Assembly (NCBI RefSeq): GCF_011290365.1
Contig: NZ_CP049786.1
Span: 1,798,001-1,862,000 of the forward strand
Direction: 5' to 3'
Length of the DNA stretch: 64,000 nt
From: Leclercia sp. 29361
Lineage (GTDB): Bacteria > Pseudomonadota > Gammaproteobacteria > Enterobacterales > Enterobacteriaceae
Within the stretch, counting starts at the first letter, position 1. Each line of letters opens with the position of its first letter. Made by a program: the position numbers and the translations under genes. Positions 8,846-17,890 of this stretch are shown piece after piece. Under the pieces are notes generated by a model that made no database searches, was not told the DNA's origin, and saw only the letters and a list, made by a program, of their open reading frames with translations.

Positions 8846-8946
8846 CGTGGCGATTCAGGTTGCAGTAACACTAACAATCGAACAGCGTTCTAATAACAGT
8901 GTGGTTGCATTCAACGGGAATATTACCGTAATCGTAGGGAGAGCAT
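8846..8946 (+). pseudogene. 3' remnant of a phage structural gene
   Basis: Right of the IS3 end an open frame without its own start continues to TAA at 8944-8946. It encodes about 33 residues (VAIQVAVTLTIEQRSNNSVV then a short tail), beta-rich like a tail or head protein terminus. The phage genes expected between the large terminase and this point (portal, protease, capsid) are not present, so IS activity probably deleted them. Confidence 0.5.
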
Positions 8947-8947
8947 A

Positions 8948-9532
8948 ATGATATCAGGCGATTTTAGGCGGGGGGCAACTCCCGCCGATGCAGTACGAGT
9001 ACTGAATAGTCAGGGCAAAGTGTTTATCACAGATTTTCAATCAGAATTAACAAAACGATGCCGTGCATTATCGAAACAGATTCAGGATGACATCAACAAC
9101 AGTGTTGAGGGTGGTTCTGTTGCGTTCACCAAACGGGCGATATTCTTCAATTTCATTCAGCACGGTAATGGAACCAGGACTAACCAAATCATTGTACGTG
9201 GTTCTCAGGCTGCATATCTGCGTTCAGTACTGACAGATGATCCGGCAACGTTTAACAAAATTATCCCAACGGCTAACGCTCGTATGACTGCACAAGGCAA
9301 CATTGCAGGACTGCATACCCAGATGGGCAAGAAGTACAAGGTAGTGGAACAGAACGGTAAAAAGTATTTGATTGATACCAGTCTAAAAAAGAAGAAACGC
9401 AGTAAACGTATTATCGGTAAATATGAGAAGAAAAAACGTAAGATGATTTATGACTTCTTTGACGAAACTGAACAAAAAGCGAGATTAGTGATAAATAATA
9501 TGAAAGGAACATTCATATTCAGGAGAAACTAA
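8948..9532 (+). CDS. Phage virion-associated protein, unknown role
   Basis: The 194-residue product starts 1 base after the preceding stop, behind AGGGAGAGCATA. The C-terminal third is strongly basic (KKKKRSKRIIGKYEKKKRK). Position between a structural remnant and a head-tail-type gene suggests a neck, connector or minor tail role. I recognise no family. Two AGTACT copies lie inside it. Confidence 0.55.
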   Translation: MISGDFRRGATPADAVRVLNSQGKVFITDFQSELTKRCRALSKQIQDDINNSVEGGSVAFTKRAIFFNFIQHGNGTRTNQIIVRGSQAAYLRSVLTDDPATFNKIIPTANARMTAQGNIAGLHTQMGKKYKVVEQNGKKYLIDTSLKKKKRSKRIIGKYEKKKRKMIYDFFDETEQKARLVINNMKGTFIFRRN

Positions 9533-9855
9533 TGCAAGAGCATTTCAGTGAAGAAGTAACAGAAAACATCACATTAGACGGTTATGAAGTACTGATGTGT
9601 AACCGTCCATTTAATCAGGCTTTCATCGATTCTAAGTACTTCAAAGATTATGGGGTAGATGTCATGGGGCATGACTTCATGAACATTGCATTCATGGGTG
9701 ACGATATGCCAGTACTGAACCGTGGTGATATTGTTGATTGGCAATATTACGATGATGTATACCAGGTGCAGGTAATTGACGTATACAAATTGTTCGTTAA
9801 AGGTCTGGACATTCAGTACTACCTGGTACAGTTAAAACAGCCGTTTTTACAATAA
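9532..9855 (+). CDS. Putative phage head-tail joining protein
   Basis: The 107-residue acidic product overlaps the upstream stop (TAATG). The middle segment (MPVLNRGDIVDWQYYDDVYQ), followed by a strand-rich C-terminus, resembles small stopper/joining proteins, but this is a pattern judgement only. Four AGTACT copies occur inside the gene, the highest density of any gene here. Confidence 0.45.
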   Translation: MQEHFSEEVTENITLDGYEVLMCNRPFNQAFIDSKYFKDYGVDVMGHDFMNIAFMGDDMPVLNRGDIVDWQYYDDVYQVQVIDVYKLFVKGLDIQYYLVQLKQPFLQ

Positions 9856-9897
9856 AAATAATAAATACTCTCAGTACAATTGAGAGAGGATAATAAC

Positions 9898-10029
9898 ATG
9901 GATAAAGAAAAATTAATCAAGTTTGGCATCTATGCAGCGGCAGTAGTAGGACTGGCTGCACTGCATACTGTTGGCTTGCCATTATGGACAATCGTTACGC
10001 TGAGTCTATTTCTCGGGGTTTGCGTATGA
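9898..10029 (+). CDS. Small membrane protein, 43 aa (holin-like)
   Basis: This very short frame starts at ATG 9898 behind GAGAGAGGA. It encodes a short charged start (MDKEKLIK) followed by two hydrophobic stretches that can span a membrane once or twice. Its stop overlaps the next gene's start as ATGA. Small membrane proteins coupled to a coiled-coil membrane protein and an endolysin are typical of phage lysis blocks, so a holin or antiholin role is plausible but unproven. A CTCTCA/TGAGAG hairpin lies just upstream (about 9868-9888). Confidence 0.5.
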   Translation: MDKEKLIKFGIYAAAVVGLAALHTVGLPLWTIVTLSLFLGVCV

Positions 10030-10367
10030 TGATTACAGGAACATTAATTGCGGGTGTAAGTGCGACCGTGGCAGTACTGGGATTTGCATTTACACGATAC
10101 CGTGAGTTTAAACAGGATACAGAGGCTCTGGAACGTCGCATTGGAGATTTACAGTCTGAACAGAAGTTATTGAAGCAACGTTTAGACAAGATTGAAAATG
10201 AGCAGGTTGTTTTAGAAAGCGAACTGAAAAACGTTCAGATGAAAATCAACGAAATTGATGTGAAACTGTCACGCGTATTGACCATTTTAGAATTGCAGCA
10301 CGAAAAACAACTAAGGCCAGCATACTTGAGTATACAGTTAATAGGGTGTTTATTGATTGTGACTTGA
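10026..10367 (+). CDS. Membrane-anchored coiled-coil protein (spanin-like)
   Basis: The start is taken at ATG 10026 because it overlaps the upstream stop (ATGA). Residues 4-22 form a transmembrane helix, and residues about 30-88 are an almost continuous coiled coil (EALERRIGDLQ, LKQRLDKIENEQ, LKNVQMKINEI). This is the build of an inner-membrane spanin or lysis accessory protein. The final 15 or so residues lie beyond the terminator arm and inside the inserted island, so the natural C-terminus was probably different. Confidence 0.55.
   Translation: MMITGTLIAGVSATVAVLGFAFTRYREFKQDTEALERRIGDLQSEQKLLKQRLDKIENEQVVLESELKNVQMKINEIDVKLSRVLTILELQHEKQLRPAYLSIQLIGCLLIVT
10315..10341 (+). repeat. Left copy of GGCCAGC-N9-TATACAGTTAA
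   Basis: GGCCAGC, nine unconserved bases and TATACAGTTAA occur here. The same arrangement occurs inverted at 22776-22802. The GGCCAGC part pairs with the GCTGGCC at the right copy, and there a T-rich run follows on each strand. The TATACAGTTAA part is the best candidate for the island's terminal inverted repeat. Confidence 0.65.
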
Positions 10368-10410
10368 AAATAATGATTACATATTAATGTTTTGGCCTAC
10401 ATCTTAAGAT

Positions 10411-10436
10411 GTACACACTGTGTATAGCGGTGTGTA
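10411..10436. repeat. TACACACTGT motif near the left island end
   Basis: TACACACTGTGTA is an odd-length palindrome, followed by a second TGTGTAC. A related TACACACTGT occurs at 22695-22704 near the right end. Both lie about 80 bases inside the terminal repeats, so they may be recombinase arm or core sites. Confidence 0.4.
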
Positions 10437-10537
10437 CGATTTTCTTCCTAAAAATTTCAAAGGTGGCGGTCCTGCTGCCTCATACACCTTACTATTGTGT
10501 CTTAATAATGTAGCTATTCACATTCAAGCTAAATGAA

Positions 10538-10596
10538 TATCATTATTATTAGGCGACAATAACTCAGTCCGACGTGTTGCCTAATAATGATTTTTT
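10538..10596 (+). terminator. Strong intrinsic terminator
   Basis: Arms of about 17 bases (ATCATTATTA then TTAGGC-ACA, and the complement ending CCTAATAATGAT) close a loop of about 22 bases and are followed by TTTTTT. It would stop rightward phage transcription from entering the cargo operon, insulating the island. Confidence 0.7.
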
Positions 10597-10952
10597 ATAT
10601 GCATATCTCCCTCAAATTTTCTGCTCTATTGCTCGCAATTCTTCATCACATTTATTCAGATCCCATGCGTAAAATGCACTCAGGTCACTAAACAGGCATC
10701 CCTCGTCTACTCATCAGTTGATATTGATATGAAGTGTTTCGACAGATACTCCAGGCGCTGAGATGTAAAGGACTCGCAGGATCTGCATTTTTATCCTGTC
10801 GGCTGTTTACCTCGAACCGGAGCACCACATATAATTATCGCTTTGTTACATCAGATGCACCCCTCTGCTCTTTCTCAGCCTGTGAATCTTTACAGGGGGC
10901 CGGTAGTTGCCGGACAGGGAAAGGAATAATTTCTCTTTAAGGATTTTATCGA

Positions 10953-12059
10953 ATGCTGTTCGATACAGAGAAAATCAAAGAGCTGCTTCGGGAATCTCCC
11001 GGCCTGACAGGCAAACAGATAGCTAAAACTCTCGGATATGCTGACAAGTCAGCCCTGAATTCATTTTTATATAGCCATGCAGAGGGACTCAAACGGGTCG
11101 AATGGAAATGGTATGTTGACGATGAATATGTTCTGGTTCTGGATGGCGACGCTTGGATCGATGAAAATATTTTTGAAGCTAACTTATCAGCTTCGGGATG
11201 TCTGTTGAGCGCCTCTGCGCGCAGATGCAGCATAAGCTTCCCGGAAAGTTGCTCTATTTTATTGGCGGCTGGAGCAAGGATAATTGCATTGGCAAATCAG
11301 GCTGCATATTCTGGAAAATCCATAGAACTCGATTTTAGCAAATGCCCTTCTGCGAAAAACTACCTGAACCGGTTAGGTTTTTTTGATCATTTGCATCCTG
11401 ATGTGTTAGTCAAGCCTGAGAGACCAACGAATTCAAGGGCACAACGCTATCAGGGAAACAGTGACAATCTGGTTGAGATAGCCTCTATAGACCTTGATGA
11501 TTTTGATAACTCTATCCCTGTAAAGTTAACTAAGAAGTTTGTAGTCCATGCCGGCCAAAAGTACTACATGGCGGTGTTCACCATATTTTCAGAGCTGATT
11601 GGTAATGTCCGGGATCACAGTGAGAGCCCGATTCCTGGGTTTGCAGCGTTACAGTTATATAAAGGTAAGCGGCGCCACATTCAGACCGTCATTTCAGATA
11701 GTGGTTTGGGTATTGCCACGACATTGAAACGTAATCTTAAAAAACATTATCCTGAAATTTTCGAGGAACTGGAGTCATCAGGCGAAGATGCTGATTTATT
11801 CTTGGTTACCCATGCGCTTAAAAATGGTGGGTTGAGCCAATTTGGGTCTGCACCTGACGAGGCAGCTCGGGGACTGGGTCTGAAGCGTTCTCAGGATCTG
11901 GCCGCAAAATATGATGCTGTTGTTCTTGTCCGACAACCTGACTTTGAGTTGAGAATTACCTACAAGAATGGTGTTATAACTGAAATTACCAGCAAAAAAA
12001 GGCTCGCGTTGATTAAGGGCACACAAGTTTGCTTTGATTTTTTCCTGGGCTATGATTAG
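10953..12059 (+). CDS. HTH-GHKL ATPase, first gene of the Ubl operon region
   Basis: The 368-residue protein has three parts. Residues 1-50 are a winged-helix/HTH-like segment (LTGKQIAKTLGYADKSALNSF). Residues about 65-160 form a STAS-like middle ending KSIELDFSKCPSAKNYLNRLGF. Residues 190-350 are a GHKL ATPase: N-box FSELIGNVRDHS, G1-like ISDSGLGI, G2-like ARGLGLKRSQ. There is no histidine-phosphotransfer or sensor domain, so it resembles a switch kinase or anti-sigma-type ATPase rather than a classical sensor kinase. The next gene encodes a STAS-like partner, and together they may gate the conjugation operon downstream. The domain call is fairly firm; the role is inference. Confidence 0.7.
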   Translation: MLFDTEKIKELLRESPGLTGKQIAKTLGYADKSALNSFLYSHAEGLKRVEWKWYVDDEYVLVLDGDAWIDENIFEANLSASGCLLSASARRCSISFPESCSILLAAGARIIALANQAAYSGKSIELDFSKCPSAKNYLNRLGFFDHLHPDVLVKPERPTNSRAQRYQGNSDNLVEIASIDLDDFDNSIPVKLTKKFVVHAGQKYYMAVFTIFSELIGNVRDHSESPIPGFAALQLYKGKRRHIQTVISDSGLGIATTLKRNLKKHYPEIFEELESSGEDADLFLVTHALKNGGLSQFGSAPDEAARGLGLKRSQDLAAKYDAVVLVRQPDFELRITYKNGVITEITSKKRLALIKGTQVCFDFFLGYD

Positions 12060-12097
12060 TATCATCTCCTTAAATTAACCATAAGAAGCAGGATTGT

Positions 12098-12646
12098 ATG
12101 AAAGTCAAACTGCTGGAACTCACTGAAAACAATAACCATCCATTTGGAAATGTTTTGGGGCGGGAAGTGTTTAAGCGACTTCAAAATGTCGTTGACTCAA
12201 ACCCTGGCTGCAAGTCTTTTGAAATCTCTCTTGAAGGAATTGTGGCTACCGATTCCTCTTTTCCACGTGAAAGTGTCATTGCGCTTGCAAAGCAGCTTTG
12301 TGGGGAAAAGTATTTCTTTATCACCGATGTCAGCTCAACAGATCTCATCGATAACTGGGACTATGCTGCCATTGCAAAGCAACAGTCTATGATAGTGGTT
12401 TTGGCTGGCGGAGTGCGGGTTATTGGCCCTGAAGCGAAAAGCTCGACAAAGGCGTTGCTTGACGTCGTGTTAGGACGTAATGGCGTTAGTACGGCAAATG
12501 TCGCTAAGTCTCTCAACATATCAGTTCAAAATGCGAGCACAAGGCTTAAAAAACTTTCCAGTGAAGGGGTTATCATGAGGTCTGAAGTGTCCTCACCAAC
12601 AGGAGGCATTGAGTTTATATACTCCGGTCCAAATATTTCCGCTTAA
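12098..12646 (+). CDS. STAS-like (DUF4325-type) protein with winged helix
   Basis: The 182-residue product starts with a STAS-like/DUF4325 fold (residues 1-105, including [19 protein letters not shown]). A linker and a winged-helix DNA-binding segment follow (residues about 118-175: [20 protein letters not shown], then [16 protein letters not shown]). It sits 38 bases after the GHKL gene. A STAS partner beside a GHKL ATPase recalls partner-switching pairs such as SpoIIAA/SpoIIAB, but here the STAS protein carries its own DNA-binding domain. It may bind the direct repeats that start at its own 3' end. Family recognition is moderate. Confidence 0.65.
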
Positions 12647-12733
12647 ACAGCTTGATTTAACCAGATTGCTGCATGTATAGTTTTCGCAGTGGTTCAGTTT
12701 TTTTCTGACACCTGGTTAAACAGCTTTATTTAA
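12644..12733. promoter_or_regulatory. Direct repeats TAAACAGCTTKATTTAA before the Ubl gene
   Basis: A 17-base sequence occurs twice in direct orientation with one mismatch (12644-12660 and 12717-12733), 73 bases apart start to start, about seven helical turns. A TTAACCAG/CTGGTTAA inverted pair lies between them. The second copy is about 45 bases before the ATG at 12778. The arrangement suggests an operator, possibly for the winged-helix STAS protein. Confidence 0.5.
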
Positions 12734-12777
12734 TGAGATTCTGAAGCGCTACTGCTGAAGAACTCCTGGAGATATTT

Positions 12778-13866
12778 ATGCAAGAGATTCGTTCCCAATA
12801 CCCCCACGACCACTTCATTGAGGTGGCAGATGAACATCTCGTTTTCCGTCAGGTCGCGCTTGAGGACCGTACACCAAACGGTTCACAGATTTCTGCTGCA
12901 TCAGGTTTTAAACCAGATCAAATGCCTGTTGTCCTGATGTTTCTTCCGAATGGTTCACTGGAAGATATCCGTCCTGATGAAGTTGTCCATCTTGGCTCTG
13001 ATGTTCGCCGTTTCATCGTTATTGAATCAGATCGCACGTATTTTTTTACAATTGACGGGGCACGTCTTGAGTGGCCATGCCGCTTAATCACTGGTTATAA
13101 CGTCCGTAAGCTCGGAAACATTGACGACAATAAAAAACTTCTTCTTGAACGTGAAGACGAAGCCGATCTTGAAATACAAAATGACCAGATTATCGATCTG
13201 GATGGTGATGGGATTGAGCATTTCATCAGCAGAAAGGCAACGTGGAAGCTGAATGTTCAGGGTAAGGAATTTACTTTTGATACCCCGACCGTTGTCATCC
13301 GGGATGCTGTTATCCGGGCAGGGCTGAATCCCAATCAGGCATGGCATATCTTTCTCAAAGTTGAAGGGCAGCCAAAAGTTGAGAAGAATATTGATGATAT
13401 CATCGATTTGCGCACGCCCGGGATAGAGAAACTGCGACTTACGCCGAAAGATGTGAACAATGGCGAAGAGTCCCCTGCCAAGCGCCGTGAGTTCAGTCTT
13501 CTGCCCAGTGATGAGCGCTATCTTAACGAAATGGGGTATTTTTGGGAGACCAGCCTGAACGGCAATGCACGATGGCTGATTATTCACGGTTTTGAGGTGC
13601 CGGAAGGATATAATCATCAACAGGTAAATCTGGCACTGTCGATAACATCTGGCTATCCCGTAAACATGTTGGATATGTTTTATGTCTATCCACCATTGGC
13701 TCGGGTCAATGGCGTCAACATTCCGGCTACGGAAGCTACGGCGGTTATTGATAGTGTTGCGTATCAGCGATGGTCTCGCCATCGCTCATGGGATCCTGAG
13801 ACCGATTCAGTTATTTCTCAACTGGCCATGGCTGATGGTTGTCTGCAAAAGGAGGTGGAGCAATGA
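12778..13866 (+). CDS. Tandem ubiquitin-like protein fused to an E2-like domain
   Basis: The 362-residue protein appears to contain beta-grasp modules at residues about 10-75, 76-150 and 151-230. The third is the clearest (TWKLNVQGKEFTFDTPTVVI, then a domain ending LRLTPKD). These match the prokaryotic multi-ubiquitin pattern. Residues about 237-362 match the E2-like 'Prok-E2 family E' pattern: LLPSDERYLNEMGYFWE, IIHGFEVPEGYN, VYPPL, and WSRHRSWDPETDSV. Cysteine is rare (near 81 and 355), so a standard E2 active-site Cys is not evident. It overlaps the E1-type gene by ATGA. It should supply both modifier and conjugating activity. Confidence 0.75.
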   Translation: MQEIRSQYPHDHFIEVADEHLVFRQVALEDRTPNGSQISAASGFKPDQMPVVLMFLPNGSLEDIRPDEVVHLGSDVRRFIVIESDRTYFFTIDGARLEWPCRLITGYNVRKLGNIDDNKKLLLEREDEADLEIQNDQIIDLDGDGIEHFISRKATWKLNVQGKEFTFDTPTVVIRDAVIRAGLNPNQAWHIFLKVEGQPKVEKNIDDIIDLRTPGIEKLRLTPKDVNNGEESPAKRREFSLLPSDERYLNEMGYFWETSLNGNARWLIIHGFEVPEGYNHQQVNLALSITSGYPVNMLDMFYVYPPLARVNGVNIPATEATAVIDSVAYQRWSRHRSWDPETDSVISQLAMADGCLQKEVEQ

Positions 13867-15233
13867 GCCACGGAAGTCGTCTAATCTTAACTCAGGAACT
13901 CCATACTTCTCTGAAGAAACATCTTTTTCCAGGAGACGGAAAAGAGGCGGCTGCAATCCTGGTGTGTAACCGTTATGAAGGAGTTCGTCTGAAGCTCATG
14001 GCAAAGGAGCTAATTCCGGTTCCATATGAAGAGTGCGTATCCAGGACGAGTGACTTTATATCATGGCCTGGTAGCTATCTGGAGAAAGCCATTGATGCCG
14101 CTGAAGAAACTTTAATGACAGTTATTCTTGTACATTCACATCCCGGCGGTTTGCTTGAATTCTCGGATACGGATGATGCAAGTGATGCTCAGACGATGCT
14201 TTCTCTTTATCAGGGCGTTGACACTGTTCATGGTTCAGCAATTATGGTCTCTGAAGGAAGCATGCGTGCACGGCTCTATCGTAAGGGGAAATACGCTGAG
14301 AATGTGGATTTAGTAACTGTCGCAGGTGATGATATTCACTACTGGTGGGATGGTATTTATGAGTTAAGCCAGCAACCGATAGCTTTTACATCGGGTATGA
14401 CTGACACCTTTAACAAACTTACCGCAGCTATCATTGGTGTATCTGGCACAGGTTCAATTGTGGCCGAACAGGTTGCCCGGCTAGGATTTGGGGAAATAGT
14501 TCTTATTGATCATGATCATATTGAAAAGAAAAATCTGAACAGGATCCTGAACTCGACTCTTGATGATGCCCTGAGCGGCCGGTCGAAGGTTGATATGTTT
14601 GCGCAAGCTATTCGCAATATACGAGGAAAAGATATTGCCCAACCCATTCAGGACACCATCTTCTCGCGAGAAGCCGTTCTGTCAGCGGCAAATGCAGATG
14701 TGATTTTTTGCTGTGTTGATACTTTCCAGGCTCGGATGATTGCAGATCGCATTGCTTCGTCATTTTTAATCCCACTGCTTGATGTGGGTGTAAAAATACC
14801 AACGCATGTTGATCCTGAGGATGGAAGAAAAATTACGGATGTCACGGGACGGATAGACTATGTAAAACCCGGTGGCTCTACGTTATCTGATCGGCATGTA
14901 TACACCCCGGAGCTTATCTACCGTGAAAACCTGAGCGAAGAAGAGTATGACGAGCAAGTCGAAAGAGGTTACATCACAGGGCTACAGGAAGAGGCTCCAG
15001 CTGTAATAACACTGAACATGAGGGCAGCGGCAGCATGTGTACTGGAATATATCGCCAGATGTTTCCCTTTTCGTGAATACCCTAACAAGGGATATGCGCG
15101 AACGTTGTTCAGTCTTTCTGGCGTTGAAGAGGACTATATCGATGAAGATGCAATTGCCAGGGCTCCCAATCCCCGTATAGCCGCTGGCAGGAAAGAACCA
15201 CTTTTGGGTATTCCTGAACTGGGAGATATGTAA
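13863..15233 (+). CDS. JAB metallopeptidase - ThiF/E1 fusion
   Basis: ATG 13863 is chosen because it overlaps the upstream stop and follows AAGGAGG. The N-terminal JAB/JAMM domain (residues about 5-140) has the zinc signature VHSHPGGLLEFSDTDD, fitting H-x-H-x7-S-x2-D. The C-terminal E1-like domain (residues about 165-400) has the nucleotide loop IIGVSGTGSIVAEQVARLG and the LIDHDHIEKKNLNR segment that binds ATP. Such fusions activate a ubiquitin-like protein by adenylation and process or remove it. The loop that often holds an E1 cysteine reads PGGSTLSD, without Cys. The stop overlaps the next ATG. Confidence 0.85.
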   Translation: MSHGSRLILTQELHTSLKKHLFPGDGKEAAAILVCNRYEGVRLKLMAKELIPVPYEECVSRTSDFISWPGSYLEKAIDAAEETLMTVILVHSHPGGLLEFSDTDDASDAQTMLSLYQGVDTVHGSAIMVSEGSMRARLYRKGKYAENVDLVTVAGDDIHYWWDGIYELSQQPIAFTSGMTDTFNKLTAAIIGVSGTGSIVAEQVARLGFGEIVLIDHDHIEKKNLNRILNSTLDDALSGRSKVDMFAQAIRNIRGKDIAQPIQDTIFSREAVLSAANADVIFCCVDTFQARMIADRIASSFLIPLLDVGVKIPTHVDPEDGRKITDVTGRIDYVKPGGSTLSDRHVYTPELIYRENLSEEEYDEQVERGYITGLQEEAPAVITLNMRAAAACVLEYIARCFPFREYPNKGYARTLFSLSGVEEDYIDEDAIARAPNPRIAAGRKEPLLGIPELGDM

Positions 15234-15574
15234 TGTCTTTTTTCAACAAGGTTCTTTATTATTTTCTACGCAAGTTTGAATATTTACTTCCGGCAAGGCA
15301 ACTGATCATCGTTAATGAGGATTCATTACCGGATAAGATGCCTCTTCGTTCCATAATTCTCGCCAGAGAGGGCACGGAGGATTGGTGTATTGGATTTAAG
15401 TGTCCCTGTGGATGTGAGCGAACCATTGAGTTACTGGTTATAGAAGAAGCCAACCCCAGATGGGATTATGCTCTTGACGATAACAGTTTACCTTCCCTGT
15501 ATCCTTCTGTATGGCTAAAAGATGGTTGTCAATCTCATTTCTGGATAAAAAAAGGAAGAGTTATTTGGGTTTGA
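15233..15574 (+). CDS. DUF6527 protein of the Ubl operon
   Basis: The 113-residue product starts at an ATG overlapping the upstream stop (TAATG). The signature of DUF6527 is visible: a CPCGCE cluster near residue 62, WDYALDD, PSVWL, then C-x2-HFWI and a final VIW. The Cys/His pattern suggests a metal site. From memory, such proteins recur in bacterial ubiquitin-like operons and have been proposed as peptidases; I cannot confirm that here. Strict overlap with the E1 gene marks it as part of the same operon. Confidence 0.7.
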   Translation: MSFFNKVLYYFLRKFEYLLPARQLIIVNEDSLPDKMPLRSIILAREGTEDWCIGFKCPCGCERTIELLVIEEANPRWDYALDDNSLPSLYPSVWLKDGCQSHFWIKKGRVIWV

Positions 15575-15657
15575 TTTCTAACTTTTGAAAGGAAATGGCA
15601 AATTATCCAGATAATAAAAAACAGAGCCTGTTCATGTACTTGTGAGTAGTTTTTCAC

Positions 15658-15870
15658 TTAGGGACACCCTGAGCAAAAACAATTTGCAGGTTTAATCAGG
15701 TCTGAACAGCCAGTTTCAAAGCGATTCATTTCAATCATGTATTTGTAAATCTCATGACGAGACTCTGAATTTAATTTAGAGAGTCTTTTAATGTTTATTT
15801 TGTAAATTATTGGATGGTGTTTTAAATATAATAAATTGCTTTCTATCAGAGAACTTATCTGTCTATCCAT
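15658..15870 (-). CDS. Hypothetical protein, 70 aa
   Basis: The small basic product is helical in its first half and ends in a cysteine-rich tail (CFCSGCP). It runs against the Ubl operon and fits no family I know. The start has no strong ribosome site. It may be a real small gene or a chance frame. Confidence 0.25.
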   Translation of the reverse strand: MDRQISSLIESNLLYLKHHPIIYKINIKRLSKLNSESRHEIYKYMIEMNRFETGCSDLIKPANCFCSGCP

Positions 15871-15879
15871 AGGGGAAGT

Positions 15880-16180
15880 GCTTCGTCGTTACGCCGGTCA
15901 CAGCGCTTGCCCTGCTAACCGGCAGAAAGTTTAACTGGTAGTGAGAACTGCCCACGCGATACGCACAAGGCGCGGCTGACTTGCGCTATTCTCCATCCTT
16001 AGGCAACAAGGACGCAGGCGCTATCCATTTTCACGAGTGATCGCACTCCACGCCTTCTTTCAGGACCTCTTCCTCCATACAGCTTAAGTTCTCGCAAACG
16101 AACGATTCACCTTTAGAGATCCTGCAACATACTCATAATGTTCTCTGAGTCGAGCATCATGCAGAAAGCCCTTTCAATAA
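15880..16180. other. Structured, gene-free 300-base region
   Basis: No protein gene is visible, yet GC content is higher than on either side and stems are frequent: GCCGGT/ACCGGC (15893-15898 with 15918-15923), TCCTT/AAGGA (15996-16000 with 16008-16012) and GAGTG-ATCG-CACTC (16035-16048). This looks like a non-coding RNA or the remains of one. Direction and family are unknown. Confidence 0.4.
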
Positions 16181-16205
16181 GGGTTTAAGCGCTACTACAT
16201 GTTTG

Positions 16206-16257
16206 TTTAACAATCTATAGTTTGTATTCTTGTTTTAACACCCTGTACGTTGTTAAA
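16206..16257. promoter_or_regulatory. TTAACA-type operator cluster before the HipB-like gene
   Basis: TTTAACAA (16206-16213) and its complement TTGTTAAA (16250-16257) flank a central TGTTTTAACA (16231-16240). Three related half-sites just upstream of a Cro/HipB-type regulator suggest autoregulation. Confidence 0.4.
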
Positions 16258-16307
16258 TGAGACTCCAGAAGCATGTTTCAGACGCAACAACGCGTGGTTA
16301 TCTCAAA

Positions 16308-17747
<1,440 letters not shown>

Positions 17748-17890
17748 TATGACACCTGTGTTGTTCTGAGGTGAGCATATCACCTCTGTTCAGGTGGCCA
17801 AATTCAGTAAACCACTTCAATATGAATTTTCTCCCGCCAGACGGGAAAAATGGTGACAATTATGTGGAATGCTTACATAGCCATTTGCCG

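Larger units (their letters stand above)
10377..10952. other. Gene-free left end of the island
   Basis: No protein gene is convincing in these 576 bases. They hold the TACACACTGT motif near 10412, a strong terminator at about 10538-10596, and the promoter/leader of the GHKL-type gene. A 68-codon open frame at 10734-10940 lacks a ribosome site and protein character. GC content changes from AT-rich to moderate across the stretch. Confidence 0.45.

Noticed and set aside
10734..10940. 68-codon frame before the GHKL gene
   Set aside because: Composition unlike a protein and no ribosome site; probably leader DNA.
15880..16180. Retron-type msr-msd RNA
   Set aside because: No reverse transcriptase gene occurs nearby, and I could not find the paired a1/a2 ends, so I left it as an unassigned structured region.
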